Shown in pieces: positions 7,821 through 17,857 of a DNA stretch of 64,000 bases. Numbering within the stretch: position 1 is the stretch's first letter; each line of letters begins with the position of its first letter. The position numbers and the translations under genes are program-made. This stretch comes from JBAXXL01 sp037127915 (GTDB lineage: Bacteria; Bacteroidota; Ignavibacteria; Kapaibacteriales; UBA2268). Where the stretch lies: contig JBAXXL010000017.1 of NCBI GenBank assembly GCA_037127915.1, positions 1 to 64,000 of the forward strand, read 5' to 3'. The notes under the pieces are model-generated. The model did not search any database, was not told the origin of the DNA, and worked only from the letters and a program-made list of their open reading frames with translations.

Positions 7821-9860
7821 TTAATCCTTTACACAACGCACAGAGAAACCGGACAGTACAGGGAAATCATACCTGCTGAAACCGGCATAACTGTAGCCCA
7901 ATCCCCTACCAAATGAACTTACTTCTTTGTCTGTCGTAGAGGACCACCAGAAACAATCGCTTCCTATGCCATAAAATAACCAATTGGTACCTCCACGATA
8001 GCCACCAGGGAGACCGGAAAAGCTACTCTCGTTCGTGGCTCCGGTGTTTGGTGCTCGCCATAAACCATCACGGTCTTCTTTGGTTCCTGTGCTTTTTAGC
8101 TTACCTCCGGCAACAGAAACTCCTCCTAAGCAGTTTTCCAATTCGTTCCATTCATCAATACTCGGTATATGCCATCCTTCTGGAGCTAATCCACGCGGGT
8201 CGTTCACTGCGTACCAATTATATAGTTTGCCGTAAATTATTCCATTATTTGGGTCATTATTATAATAACACCAAGCTCCGGTCGTTAAATTTGCCCACTT
8301 CGTTGGGTCGGTTACTTCGGGAATTGTAGTTCCATCACGGTAGGCATCTACATCTAAATTACAAGCCATCCAAATTTGGTTGCATATCTGAACATCTCCG
8401 CCATCACAACTGGTATTCTCATATCCGAGATTTGCTGTTACTCTCGCCAAACAATTATTACTTGGGGTTTTGGGAATCAACCATTTATGGCTTAAACCTA
8501 TTGCACTATCCATAATTAATATCCAATTTGCACCGTTGTCTGTTGTATATTCTATTTTTACTTTTTCTTCCGGCAAAACACCATCCCAGGTTATTACAGT
8601 ATCCATACCCACAATAAATGTTTCTCCGCCATTGGGCTGTATTAATTTAAGGGTTTGAATTTTTGCTTTTTTTCCAGGGTAACCGCCACTCGCGTAAAAC
8701 TTAGCGGCGCATTTATCGTTCTCAATAGTGAATTTTGTATAAGTATAACCGCTGTCGGCAGGAATATAACTTGCAGTGAGATTTTGGCTCTGACCATTAA
8801 TAAGGAAAAAACTTGTTGGATTAACTGTATAAGCAGGATTTGAACTAGTAATGTTTGTTACATTAAAATCGGAATTTCTAGCTGTAACAGTTATAATAGT
8901 ATCTTTTTTTATACAGGGTATTGCGTTTTTGAATTTCAAGGAAGGTGGAATTATTTCCAATTTTGCCACCGAGCTGTTCGGTGGTTGATAGTTTAATTTA
9001 GCTGTAATGCTGTTTGGTATTAACTTTACTTCTGCATTAGTCATTCCCGATACGCAGGTAATTCCGCTCTGCCACTCGATTAGGCAGGGGGCACCGCCCT
9101 GAGCAGTCATCAATATAGCACGATAACAATCCTCGGCTTCCTCTTTTGTTCTTATATTCTCAAAATATAAGCCACCAGTTTGATTGGAAAAATCTTTCAT
9201 ACATTGAGGTGCGGACATACCGATAGTAACGCAGTATATTGCTATATTATTGGCGTTAGCTTGACTGATGATTTGAGCGGTATTAGGTTCTGCGTTGGGA
9301 TATCCATCAGAAATTAAGACAATAACCCTTTTATATTTTCCAGTTTTGGCAATAAGTACACCACCGGCCATAACATCGAGCATTGCCGCATTGTAATCGG
9401 TTCCGCTCAAGCAGTTTAAACTATTGATACCATCAATTAACTTCTTTTTATCGATGGTAAAATCTTGATTGATATAATTTTCGTCACTAAAGCTGGTAAT
9501 AGCGCATTCCGATTTACCAAGTGGTACCATATTAATCCAAGCATTTGCCGCCGATTTTGCAATATCCAATCCCATACCAGCCATTGAACCCGAAACATCC
9601 ATAACTAAAACAGTTGATAGTGCCACAAGAGGTTTCGGCTCAGGACAACTTATATTTGTTACTGCCCTTTGAATTCCATTTTCTTTAATTTCAAAATCCG
9701 AAGTATTTAAATTTGTGATTTGATTGTCAGTAGAATCGAAAGCGAAAAATTTTGCTTTGATTGTAGGGAAGTTTGAAGCATCAACATTGAACACAGATAA
9801 GCTCTGGCTATAGGCTGTATAGCTTAATATAAGGAGGAGTATGTAAATTGTTTTCTTCAT
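7821..9860 (-). CDS. Secreted VWA-FISUMP paralogue A
   Basis: 679 residues. Signal peptide MKKTIYILLLILSYTAYSQ; conserved N-terminal strand region; VWA domain about 84-255 with MIDAS DVSGS (88-92), GTDYNAAM and SDGYPN; ASH-like region about 285-390; Kre9-like domain about 395-485 (LIQPNGGETFIVG); FISUMP domain about 490-679 (IWMACNLDV, GAWCYYNNDP, YGKLYNWYAV, GLAPEGWHIP, FSGLPGGYR, WWSST, FSVRCVKD). The VWA part predicts divalent-metal-dependent protein binding. FISUMP proteins are exported but have no assigned function. It ends at the FISUMP motif without a T9SS tail, so its surface attachment is unexplained. It has its own promoter. Confidence 0.9.
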   Translation of the reverse strand: MKKTIYILLLILSYTAYSQSLSVFNVDASNFPTIKAKFFAFDSTDNQITNLNTSDFEIKENGIQRAVTNISCPEPKPLVALSTVLVMDVSGSMAGMGLDIAKSAANAWINMVPLGKSECAITSFSDENYINQDFTIDKKKLIDGINSLNCLSGTDYNAAMLDVMAGGVLIAKTGKYKRVIVLISDGYPNAEPNTAQIISQANANNIAIYCVTIGMSAPQCMKDFSNQTGGLYFENIRTKEEAEDCYRAILMTAQGGAPCLIEWQSGITCVSGMTNAEVKLIPNSITAKLNYQPPNSSVAKLEIIPPSLKFKNAIPCIKKDTIITVTARNSDFNVTNITSSNPAYTVNPTSFFLINGQSQNLTASYIPADSGYTYTKFTIENDKCAAKFYASGGYPGKKAKIQTLKLIQPNGGETFIVGMDTVITWDGVLPEEKVKIEYTTDNGANWILIMDSAIGLSHKWLIPKTPSNNCLARVTANLGYENTSCDGGDVQICNQIWMACNLDVDAYRDGTTIPEVTDPTKWANLTTGAWCYYNNDPNNGIIYGKLYNWYAVNDPRGLAPEGWHIPSIDEWNELENCLGGVSVAGGKLKSTGTKEDRDGLWRAPNTGATNESSFSGLPGGYRGGTNWLFYGIGSDCFWWSSTTDKEVSSFGRGLGYSYAGFSRYDFPVLSGFSVRCVKD

Positions 9861-9910
9861 AAAAACATTCTCAAATTTCGAACTTTTTCAAATTTCCAAT
9901 AACTCTATGA

Positions 9911-9942
9911 CTAAATTATGATATTTTTGTATATTAAACAAA
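9911..9942 (-). promoter_or_regulatory. Bacteroidota-type promoter for VWA-FISUMP A
   Basis: On the minus strand: TTTG (9942-9939), 20 bases, TAATTTAG (9918-9911). Confidence 0.65.
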
Positions 9943-9947
9943 TATTT

Positions 9948-10000
9948 CGGCTAAAGCCGGTTAAATCTTCTTATCTTTACCCACGACTTAAAAGTCGTGG
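9948..10000. repeat. Paired mini-hairpins, second copy
   Basis: CGGCTAAAGCCGG (9948-9960) and the perfect palindrome CCACGACTTAAAAGTCGTGG (9981-10000). Same order and similar spacing to 7657-7709. Confidence 0.6.
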
Positions 10001-10106
10001 TTATTAATTTCTTCCTATTTTTATCTTATTCTTCTTCTCTTCTTTTTCTCTTCTTTTTCTCTTCACTTTTCTTATCTTCTTCTCTTTATGAACTTTATAA
10101 ACTCTT

Positions 10107-12164
10107 TTAATCCTTAACACAACGAACAGAACAGCCGACTGCGCTGAACCAAAAAGAAGACCACATTTCTGCGTTATCATATTCTAATTCTTTTAACCCA
10201 TTTGTAAGTTTTTCAAAAGAATCCCACCAAAATCCCCCGAATCCCAAATAATGAAATTGACCAAATTCGCGTAAACCTCCTGGCAAAGCGGAAAATCCAA
10301 ATTCATTCGTGGCTCCTGCATTTGGTGCATACCATAAACCATCACCAGCTTCAATTGTTCCTGTGCTTTTTAATTTTCCACCGGAACCTTCGGTTCGGCC
10401 AAGACAATCTTCTAATTGATTCCATTCGTCAAAATTAGGTATATGCCAACCCTCGGGAGCTAATCCGCGTGAATCCTGAATTGCGTACCAATTATATATT
10501 TTCCCGTATATTTCACCCATAGCAGGATCGTTGTTATAATAGCACCAAGCACCCGATGTTGCATTAACCCATTCTGCTGAATCGGTTACTTCAGGAATTG
10601 GATCACCATTACGATAAGTATCAACATCTAAGTTACACCCCATCCATATCTGGTTACATATTTGTACTTCGGGGCAAAAGCCATCATAACCCAATCGTGC
10701 TGTTACTCTTGCTAAACACTCATTTGATGGAGTTTTGGGTACATGCCAATTATACTTTAAACCAATAGCTGAATCAGCTATTTCTATCCAATTTATTCCA
10801 TTATCGGTAGTGTATTCAATTTTCACTTTCTCATCTTCTAATACTCCATCCCAAGAAATAACTGTATCCATGCCTACCACAAATGACTCTCCCCCATTAG
10901 GATGGATTATTTTCAAAGTCTGGATTTTGGCTTTTTTACCTGGGAAGCCTCCGCTCGCTGAATATTTGGCTGGACACATGTCATTCACAAATGTAAATTT
11001 AGTATAAGTATATCCGCTGTCTGCCGGTAAATAACTAACCGTCAAATCTCTCGTTTGTCCTGAGTTTATTGAAAAAGCGGTAGGGGTTATTGAGTATGCC
11101 GGATTGGAACTAATAATATTAGTTATGTTGAAATCTGCATTTTTTGCTGTAACTTTTATTGTTGTATCTTTTTTAATACCGGGAATTGCACTTTTGAATC
11201 TTAGCGTAATCGGATTTACTTCTAATTTAATTATGGAACTTAGCGGTGAACGATAACTTGTATTACCCGCTAAATTATCAGGATTATACTTAAGTTCAAC
11301 TTTTGTTAGTCCTTCCAAGCATGAAGAAGTACTTTCCCATACTATTTCGCATGGCTTCCCACCTTGAGATTGTAATTGGATATTATTAGCTAGGTCTTTT
11401 GCCGCTGTTAAACTTGTAATACCATCATAAAACACTCCACCAGTATATTTAGCAAGTGCTTGCAATGATGCTTTTATTCCATTTGGTTCGGCTTCCGATC
11501 TTGAATATATTACGGCAAAAAACTGAATGTTATACTTGGAACAAGTATCTTTACATGCTTGTAACTGTTGATCGGTTAATGCGTACCACCAGGCATCGGT
11601 ATATAAAACAGCTACTCGCTTATATTTTCCTAATTTTGCTAAATTGAGTAAGCCTGTAATATTATTTAACAATTGCTCGACAAAATCATTATCCCCATAA
11701 GCTGTTATTGGATCAATTTTTGAAATCAGCTTTTGTTTATCAGTCGTAAAATCTTGTAGTATATAGGCTTTAGAATCACATGTTTGCAATGCGAATTCCG
11801 AAGGCGGCATCGGTACACTATTACAAAGATCTTTGGCTGTGGTTTTTCCTAGTTCTACGGGACTTTCACCTGCATCGCTATACATCATAGAACCCGAAAT
11901 ATCTATACTCATAGCAATCGATACAATTTTGGGAGGGTTCGGTTCTGGACAACTAATGGTTGTTACTTTTCTCGATAATCCATTTTCTTTCAAATCGAAA
12001 TCAGTAATATTTGAATTTGTTATTTGTTTGCCCTCAGCGTCAATGTTAAAAAAATTGGCTTTGATAGTCGGAAAAGCCGAAGAATTAACATTAAACACAG
12101 ATAGACTTTGGCTATAAACTGTATAACTTATTAGGAAAAGAAATAAAGTGATAATTTTATTCAT
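10107..12164 (-). CDS. Secreted VWA(type II)-FISUMP paralogue B
   Basis: 685 residues with the same scaffold as its neighbours: signal peptide, ASH-like region, Kre9-like domain (HPNGGESFVVG) and FISUMP ending GCSVRCVKD. The VWA domain is of a different type, shared only with the gene at 20027. The MIDAS is DISGS, followed by an insert (SDAGESPVELGKTTA). The usual GTDxNAAM segment is replaced by GDNDFVEQL, and the SDGxPN loop by TDAWWYAL. The canonical MIDAS threonine is therefore not evident, while both aspartate positions remain. This suggests a different ligand. The conserved TTTG/TAATTTAG promoter of the neighbouring copies is not recognisable upstream. Confidence 0.89.
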   Translation of the reverse strand: MNKIITLFLFLISYTVYSQSLSVFNVNSSAFPTIKANFFNIDAEGKQITNSNITDFDLKENGLSRKVTTISCPEPNPPKIVSIAMSIDISGSMMYSDAGESPVELGKTTAKDLCNSVPMPPSEFALQTCDSKAYILQDFTTDKQKLISKIDPITAYGDNDFVEQLLNNITGLLNLAKLGKYKRVAVLYTDAWWYALTDQQLQACKDTCSKYNIQFFAVIYSRSEAEPNGIKASLQALAKYTGGVFYDGITSLTAAKDLANNIQLQSQGGKPCEIVWESTSSCLEGLTKVELKYNPDNLAGNTSYRSPLSSIIKLEVNPITLRFKSAIPGIKKDTTIKVTAKNADFNITNIISSNPAYSITPTAFSINSGQTRDLTVSYLPADSGYTYTKFTFVNDMCPAKYSASGGFPGKKAKIQTLKIIHPNGGESFVVGMDTVISWDGVLEDEKVKIEYTTDNGINWIEIADSAIGLKYNWHVPKTPSNECLARVTARLGYDGFCPEVQICNQIWMGCNLDVDTYRNGDPIPEVTDSAEWVNATSGAWCYYNNDPAMGEIYGKIYNWYAIQDSRGLAPEGWHIPNFDEWNQLEDCLGRTEGSGGKLKSTGTIEAGDGLWYAPNAGATNEFGFSALPGGLREFGQFHYLGFGGFWWDSFEKLTNGLKELEYDNAEMWSSFWFSAVGCSVRCVKD

Positions 12165-12296
12165 AATTACCTCGTTAAAAAAAACTGTTATAAATGATAC
12201 AATTTATTTTCCCTTTAGTTACACTTCGTAGATTTTTTTTTTCTTATCTGATGAGTTGTTAACCTATTTCTTTCTATCTTCATCTTATTCTTCTCT

Positions 12297-12350
12297 TTAC
12301 AAACTTTATAGACTTTACAAACTTTATGAACTTTATGAACTTATGAACTC
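12297..12350. repeat. Period-9 tandem repeat after VWA-FISUMP C
   Basis: About six degenerate units of AACTTTATG type directly beyond the stop codon of the gene ending at 12353. Same class as 7750-7817. Confidence 0.65.
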
Positions 12351-12352
12351 TT

Positions 12353-14392
12353 TTAATCCTTTACACAACGGACGGAAAAACCATTTTCGTTAGAATTATT
12401 GTTTATATAGAAATAAGGATACATATTATACATATAGCTCAACCATGCATTAGACATACTGAACATAGAAGAACACCACCAGGTACTGACATATCCAATA
12501 CTGTGGAATGCACCCCAATAATTGTCGCGGGCGCCACCCGGGAGAGCTGAAAAGCCGCTTTCGTTTGTAGCTCCGGTGTTGGGGCTAAGCCAAAAACCAT
12601 CTCCGGCTTCGAGTGTTCCTGTTGATTTAAGTTTTCCGCCTGCAAATAGTTCTCCTCCCAAACAATTTGATAATTCTGTCCATTCTGCTACAGTAGGTAT
12701 ATGCCAACCTTCTGGAGCTAGACCGCGTGGGTCGTTAACAGCATACCAATTATATAGTTTTCCATAAATGGCTCCCATAGCAGGATCGTTATTATAATAG
12801 CACCATGCTCCTGTGGTTAAATTTCTCCATACTGTGGCATCTCTAACCTCAGGAATTGGAGTTCCATCACGGTAGGTGTTAACGTCTAAGTTACATCCCA
12901 TCCAAACTTGGTTACATATTTGAACAACTTCAGCATCACAACTAGAATATTCATATCCAATTCTTGCAGTTACTCTAGCTAAACAGAGTTTGCTAGGCTT
13001 TTTTGGAATTGTCCAATTATATTCCAAACCTGTTGCAGAATCCGCTATTAATATCCAGTTTGCACCATTGTCTGTTGTGTATTCTATTTTTACTTTTTCT
13101 TCCGGCAATACTCCTTCCCAGTTTATTAAAGTATCCATACCAACGACATAAGTTTCACCGCCATTCGGTTGGATTAGCTTCAGGGTTTGTATTTTTGCCT
13201 TTTTACCAGGGTAACCACCGCTCGCGTAAAACTTAGTAGCGCATTGATTATTTTCTATAATGAATTTTGCAAAAGTATAACCACTATCGGCGGGAATATA
13301 ACTTACAGTTAGATTTTGACTCTGTCCATTGACAAGGAAAAAACTGGTTGGTGTAACAGTATAAGCAGGATTTGAACTTGTTATATTTGTAACATTGAAA
13401 TCAGCATTTCGTGATGTTACTGTAATCGTTGTATCTTTCTTTATGCCAGGAATTGCGTTCTTGAATCTCAAAGATGCTGGAATTATTTCTAATTTAGCTA
13501 TAGCATTATTCGGAGATTGATAGGCCGTATTTTCTGAAACATTATTCGGAATTAGTTTAATTTCTACATTTTTAATTCCTACTATACAAGTAACATCGCT
13601 TTGCCACTCGATTCGGCAGGGGTCACCGCCCTGAGCTGTCATCAATATATTCCGATAACATTGCTCGGCTTCTTCTTTCGTTCTAATATTTTCAAAACAT
13701 AAGCCACCTGTCTGTGCTGAAAAATCTTTCATACATTGCGAAGACGGCATACCGATTGTAACGCAGTATATTGCTATATTATTGGCGTTAGCTTGACTTA
13801 TGATTTGAGCGGTATTCGGCTCGGCGTTGGGACCGCCATCTGAAAGAAAAACTATTACTCTTTTAAACTTTCCTGTTTTTGCAATAAGTACACCGCCGGC
13901 CATGGCATTGAGCATAGCCGCATTGTAATCTGTTCCGTTTAAACAGATTAAACTATTGATTCCGTCAATTAGCTTCTTTTTATCTATTGTAAAATCCTGA
14001 TTAATATAATTTTCATCGCTGAAGCTGGAAATAGCACATTCCGATTTGCCAAGCGGAAGCATATTAATCCAAGCATTAGCCGCCGCTTTGGCTATATCCA
14101 ATCCCTCACCACACATTGAACCCGAAACATCCATAACTAAAACAGTTGATAGTGCCACAATTGGCATCGGCTCAGGACAACTCACATAGGTTACTGTTCT
14201 AGGAATTCCATTTTCTTTAATTTCAAAATCCGAAGCGTTTAGATTCGTAATTTGTTTGCCATCTGCATCGAATGCAAAAAAACTAGCTTTCATTGTAGGG
14301 AAGTTTGAAGCGTCAACATTAAACACAGATAGACTCTGGCTATAGGCTGTATAGCTAAGTAAAACGAGGAGTATGTAAATTGTTTTTCTCAT
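12353..14392 (-). CDS. Secreted VWA-FISUMP paralogue C
   Basis: 679 residues, the closest overall match to paralogue A. Signal peptide ending TAYSQ; type I VWA with DVSGS, GTDYNAAM and SDGGPN; ASH-like region; Kre9-like domain (LIQPNGGETYVVG); FISUMP domain (IWMGCNLDV-like start QVWMGCNLDV, GAWCYYNNDP, GLAPEGWHIP, FSALPGGAR, GFSVRCVKD). The stretch between the WW motif and the terminal SVRC motif differs from every other copy and is rich in Tyr, Asn and Ser. That is where a lectin-like fold would present its binding face; this is inference. No T9SS tail. Confidence 0.9.
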   Translation of the reverse strand: MRKTIYILLVLLSYTAYSQSLSVFNVDASNFPTMKASFFAFDADGKQITNLNASDFEIKENGIPRTVTYVSCPEPMPIVALSTVLVMDVSGSMCGEGLDIAKAAANAWINMLPLGKSECAISSFSDENYINQDFTIDKKKLIDGINSLICLNGTDYNAAMLNAMAGGVLIAKTGKFKRVIVFLSDGGPNAEPNTAQIISQANANNIAIYCVTIGMPSSQCMKDFSAQTGGLCFENIRTKEEAEQCYRNILMTAQGGDPCRIEWQSDVTCIVGIKNVEIKLIPNNVSENTAYQSPNNAIAKLEIIPASLRFKNAIPGIKKDTTITVTSRNADFNVTNITSSNPAYTVTPTSFFLVNGQSQNLTVSYIPADSGYTFAKFIIENNQCATKFYASGGYPGKKAKIQTLKLIQPNGGETYVVGMDTLINWEGVLPEEKVKIEYTTDNGANWILIADSATGLEYNWTIPKKPSKLCLARVTARIGYEYSSCDAEVVQICNQVWMGCNLDVNTYRDGTPIPEVRDATVWRNLTTGAWCYYNNDPAMGAIYGKLYNWYAVNDPRGLAPEGWHIPTVAEWTELSNCLGGELFAGGKLKSTGTLEAGDGFWLSPNTGATNESGFSALPGGARDNYWGAFHSIGYVSTWWCSSMFSMSNAWLSYMYNMYPYFYINNNSNENGFSVRCVKD

Positions 14393-14425
14393 TTGAACTT
14401 ATATATATTTTCGATAACTCTTTTG

Positions 14426-14458
14426 CTAAATTATAAGTTTTTTTGTATATTTTACAAA
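14426..14458 (-). promoter_or_regulatory. Bacteroidota-type promoter for VWA-FISUMP C
   Basis: On the minus strand: TTTG (14458-14455), 21 bases, TAATTTAG (14433-14426). Confidence 0.6.
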
Positions 14459-14597
14459 TATTTCGGCTAAAACCTGTTAAAAACTTTCATTTATTATCCC
14501 ACGACTTAAAAGTCGCTGTTACTAATCTATGTCTTTCTTCTTCTTCTCTTCTCTTATCATCTTCTCTTTACGAACTTTAAGAACTTTATAAACTGTT

Positions 14598-15566
14598 TTA
14601 ATCCTTAATACAGCGAACAGAATAACCATTACCCTTATTATAAAAGTATCTGCTAAACTTAGAATATGAAGAAAACAGCTCCCTTGCCCACGCGTCTATG
14701 GCATCATATTCGTACTCAGTAGAACTCCACCAGTAACCAAAACCACCAATAGCATAGAATTTCCCATCGTAATTATCGTACCTACGGAAGCCACCAGGAA
14801 GTGCTGAAAAGCCTGTTTCATTTGTAGCACCCTCGTTGGGGCTAAACCATAATCCATCGCCGACTTCAATTGTACCTGTTCTTTTTAATTTTCCGCCTGC
14901 TAAAAGTTCTCCACCTAATGAGTCCATTAATTCAGTCCATTCTTCATTGGTAGGTATATGCCACCCGTCAGGTGCTAAACCACGCGGGTCATTCACAGCG
15001 TACCAGTTATATAGTTTACCATAAATAGCTCCCATTTCTGGGTCGTTATTATAATAGCACCAAGCACCTGTGCTTAAACTAGCCCATTCTGTTGGGTCTT
15101 TTACTTCCGGTATAAGGTCGCCGTTACGGTAATGACCTACATTTAAGTTTTCAGTCATCCAAATTCTGTCACAGATACTTTTTATATTATATAAATTACC
15201 ATCAACATCTATTACTTTATTATCAGGAACTCGTACTTTTACTATAAAATCCACTTCATTACTTTTAACCCCATTTACGGTTACTGATACTTTTCCGCTT
15301 TTGGCACCGACAGGTACCTTTAAAACTATTTTAGTATTACTCCAATTTTTGATTCCTGAGCCTTTGGCTAAAGGAAATAATACATAACTTGTATCTTGAT
15401 TTGTACCAAAGCTGTTACCTGATATGGTTACTGTATCGCCAATAAAACCTGAATTCGGAGTGATACTTGTAATTTTTAGTTCAACCGGATCGGTTGGCTT
15501 ATCATCGCAACTTATAAAAATTAATGCCAACGCTATTATTGAAATTGCTAAAATTCTGTAATTCAT
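14598..15566 (-). CDS. IPT/TIG-FISUMP lipoprotein
   Basis: 322 residues. The N-terminus is a lipoprotein signal with lipobox FISC (Cys20), followed by an acidic DDKPTDP linker. Residues about 31-112 resemble an IPT/TIG Ig-like domain (ITSITPNSGFIGDTVTISG, SGKVSVTVNG). Residues about 120-322 are FISUMP (IWMTENLNV, GAWCYYNNDP, GLAPDGWHIP, FSALPGGFR, YWWSSTE, GYSVRCIKD). It lacks the VWA, ASH and Kre9-like modules of its neighbours. Start supported by AGAGGA six bases before the ATG. It is the only FISUMP member here with a plausible membrane anchor, and may be the simplest form of the family. Confidence 0.9.
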   Translation of the reverse strand: MNYRILAISIIALALIFISCDDKPTDPVELKITSITPNSGFIGDTVTISGNSFGTNQDTSYVLFPLAKGSGIKNWSNTKIVLKVPVGAKSGKVSVTVNGVKSNEVDFIVKVRVPDNKVIDVDGNLYNIKSICDRIWMTENLNVGHYRNGDLIPEVKDPTEWASLSTGAWCYYNNDPEMGAIYGKLYNWYAVNDPRGLAPDGWHIPTNEEWTELMDSLGGELLAGGKLKRTGTIEVGDGLWFSPNEGATNETGFSALPGGFRRYDNYDGKFYAIGGFGYWWSSTEYEYDAIDAWARELFSSYSKFSRYFYNKGNGYSVRCIKD

Positions 15567-15623
15567 AAAATCCTCTTATATTACAACTGTCAAATTATTA
15601 TAAATATTATTATTTGTTCTTTT

Positions 15624-15654
15624 ACTCATCCGATGACTGGCAGTCATCGGATAG
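15624..15654. repeat. Palindromic spacer repeat, copy 2
   Basis: ACTCATCCGATGACTG followed by its complement; the outer end of the right arm is degraded (GGATAGG). It lies in the 102-bp spacer between the lipoprotein gene and paralogue D. Confidence 0.7.
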
Positions 15655-15668
15655 GATGTAAATCAATT

Positions 15669-17711
15669 TTAATTTTTAACGCAACGGACAGAATAACCAG
15701 CGCTCTTTTTGTCTTGCGATTTTATTAGATAAGTGTCATAAGCATTTAAAACCCTAACCCAAGCATTTGTTATAGTGACTTCATCAGAACTCCACCACAG
15801 TCCCATTGCTCCCATTTCTGCAAATATAGTATAATCTGTTCCAAATCTGAAACCGCCCGGGAGACCCGAAAAGCCGCTTTCATTTGTAGCGCCTTCGTTT
15901 GGACTACTCCATAAACCGTCACCGATTTCATTCGTGCCAGTTGATTTTAATTTACCACCTGCTACTTTCTCACCCCCTAAACAATCAGATAATTCTGTCC
16001 ATTCAGCATCCGTAGGAATATGCCAACCTTCTGGAGCTAATCCACGCGGGTCGTTTACTGCATACCAATTGTACAATTTTCCATAAATAGCCCCCATTGC
16101 AGGGTCATTCTCATAATAGCACCAAGCTCCAGTAGTCAATTTCACCCATTCATCCCGATTTGTAACTTCTGGTATCGGAGTGCCATCGCGATAGGTATCT
16201 ACATCTAAATTACAACCCAACCAAACTTGATTACATATAAGGACATCACCATGATCACACCCGGGATACTCAGTCTCGAGTTTAGCTGTTACCCTAGCTA
16301 AACAAAGGTGACTCGGGGTATTTGGAATTTTCCAATTGTAACTTAGACCGGTAACATTATCCGCTATTGGAATCCAATTAGTGCCGCTATCTGTTGTATA
16401 TTCGATTGCTACTTTTTCTTCGGGCAATACTCCCTCCCAAGTTATAACTGTATCCATACCTATAACAAAAGTTTCTCTGCCATCCGGTTGAATTAATTTT
16501 AAAGTCTTTACTTTAGCTTTAATGCCTGGAAAACCACCACTTACAAGATACTTTGTCAAACATTTATCGTTTTCTAAATTGAATTTTCCAAAAGTATAAC
16601 CACTATCAGTGGGAAAATAACTCACAGTCAATTCTCTGCTTTGTCCTGAATTAATAACAAATTGTGTTGGTGTTATAGTATATGCTGGATTTGAGCTTGT
16701 AATATTTGTTACTTTAAAATCTGTATTTTTAGCGGTTATAGTTATGGTTGTATCTTTCTTGATTCCTGGGATTGCTTTTAAAAATTTCACGGACGAAGGA
16801 GTTATTTCCAATTTTGCTACTTCGCTATTAGGCACTTTATAATCGAATTGTGAAGTTATACTTTTTGGAATGAATTTTAATTCAGCCATTTTATATTCAG
16901 AGTAACATGAATAAGTGCTTTGCCATTCAATATTACACGGAGAAATATTTTGTGTATTCATCTTGATTTTTTGAAAACATTCTCTAATTTCATCCTCAGT
17001 AGTAACATACTCAAACCATAAACCGCTCGTTTGTTCTGAAAATAATTTCATACATTCTTGAGTTATCGAAGCGATGGTAATACAGTATATAGTTATATTA
17101 TTGGCTTTTGCTGCCATTATTATTTCGGATGTTTTAGGTTCGCTGTTCATTCCTCCATCTGTCATAAAGATTATTATCCTTTTATTTAACCCTGTTTTAG
17201 CAATAAGAATCCCGCCAGCAACCGCCTCAATCATTGCAGAATTAAAATCTGTTCCTCCATAACAATTTAAATTATCAATCGCACAAACTAACTTTGATTG
17301 ATTGGTAGTAAAATCTTGATTGATATAATTTTCATTACTGAAGCTCGTTATAGCACATTCCGATTTGCCGATTGGAAGCATATCTATCCAAACATTGGCC
17401 GCGGCTTTGGCTATATCAAGTCCGCCTCCACACATCGAAGTCGATACATCCATAACTAAAACACTCGAAATAGCTTCTATTGGTTTTGGTTCAGGACAAC
17501 TAATATTATTTATCACCCTTGACACTCCATTTTCTTTTAATGTAAAATCTGATGGCGACAGATTTGAAAACTGATTTCCGTTGCTGTCCAAAGCAAAGAA
17601 ATTTGCTTTGATTGTTGGGAAGTTGGAAGCATCAACATTAAACACAGATAAACTCTGGCTATATGCAGTATAGCTTAGTAAAACGAGGAGTATGTAAATT
17701 GTTTTTCTCAT
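15669..17711 (-). CDS. Secreted VWA-FISUMP paralogue D
   Basis: 680 residues. Signal peptide ending TAYSQ; VWA with MIDAS DVSTS, GTDFNSAM and TDGGMN; ASH-like region; Kre9-like domain with LIQPDGRETFVIG in place of the usual PNGGE; FISUMP domain (VWLGCNLDV, GAWCYYENDP, GLAPEGWHIP, FSGLPGGFR, LWWSSDE, GYSVRCVKN). It ends in Asn where most copies end in Asp. The VWA-to-ASH linker (NISPCNIEWQS) is more divergent than in A and C. It has its own promoter and a palindromic repeat on each side. Function as for A. Confidence 0.9.
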   Translation of the reverse strand: MRKTIYILLVLLSYTAYSQSLSVFNVDASNFPTIKANFFALDSNGNQFSNLSPSDFTLKENGVSRVINNISCPEPKPIEAISSVLVMDVSTSMCGGGLDIAKAAANVWIDMLPIGKSECAITSFSNENYINQDFTTNQSKLVCAIDNLNCYGGTDFNSAMIEAVAGGILIAKTGLNKRIIIFMTDGGMNSEPKTSEIIMAAKANNITIYCITIASITQECMKLFSEQTSGLWFEYVTTEDEIRECFQKIKMNTQNISPCNIEWQSTYSCYSEYKMAELKFIPKSITSQFDYKVPNSEVAKLEITPSSVKFLKAIPGIKKDTTITITAKNTDFKVTNITSSNPAYTITPTQFVINSGQSRELTVSYFPTDSGYTFGKFNLENDKCLTKYLVSGGFPGIKAKVKTLKLIQPDGRETFVIGMDTVITWEGVLPEEKVAIEYTTDSGTNWIPIADNVTGLSYNWKIPNTPSHLCLARVTAKLETEYPGCDHGDVLICNQVWLGCNLDVDTYRDGTPIPEVTNRDEWVKLTTGAWCYYENDPAMGAIYGKLYNWYAVNDPRGLAPEGWHIPTDAEWTELSDCLGGEKVAGGKLKSTGTNEIGDGLWSSPNEGATNESGFSGLPGGFRFGTDYTIFAEMGAMGLWWSSDEVTITNAWVRVLNAYDTYLIKSQDKKSAGYSVRCVKN

Positions 17712-17762
17712 AAGAAAACTCTCAAATGATGGACTTTTTAAAATTTTCCAATAACTCTATGA

Positions 17763-17794
17763 CTAAATTATGATATTTTTATCTATTAAACAAA
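17763..17794 (-). promoter_or_regulatory. Bacteroidota-type promoter for VWA-FISUMP D
   Basis: On the minus strand: TTTG (17794-17791), 20 bases, TAATTTAG (17770-17763). Confidence 0.65.
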
Positions 17795-17813
17795 TATTTA
17801 TTTCTTTTTCTTT

Positions 17814-17846
17814 ACTCATCCGATGACTGCCAGTCATCGGATGAGT
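17814..17846. repeat. Palindromic spacer repeat, copy 3
   Basis: Perfect arms ACTCATCCGATGACT / AGTCATCGGATGAGT with a three-base loop. It lies 11 bp beyond the stop codon of the gene ending at 17858. Confidence 0.78.
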
Positions 17847-17857
17847 GCATTAACTGT

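Noticed and set aside
8035..8329. Plus-strand open frames within the FISUMP genes (also near 10735, 12522, 14836, 17943, 20247, 45365)
   Set aside because: They recur at the same place in each paralogue because they are antisense shadows of the conserved FISUMP coding sequence; no start signals.
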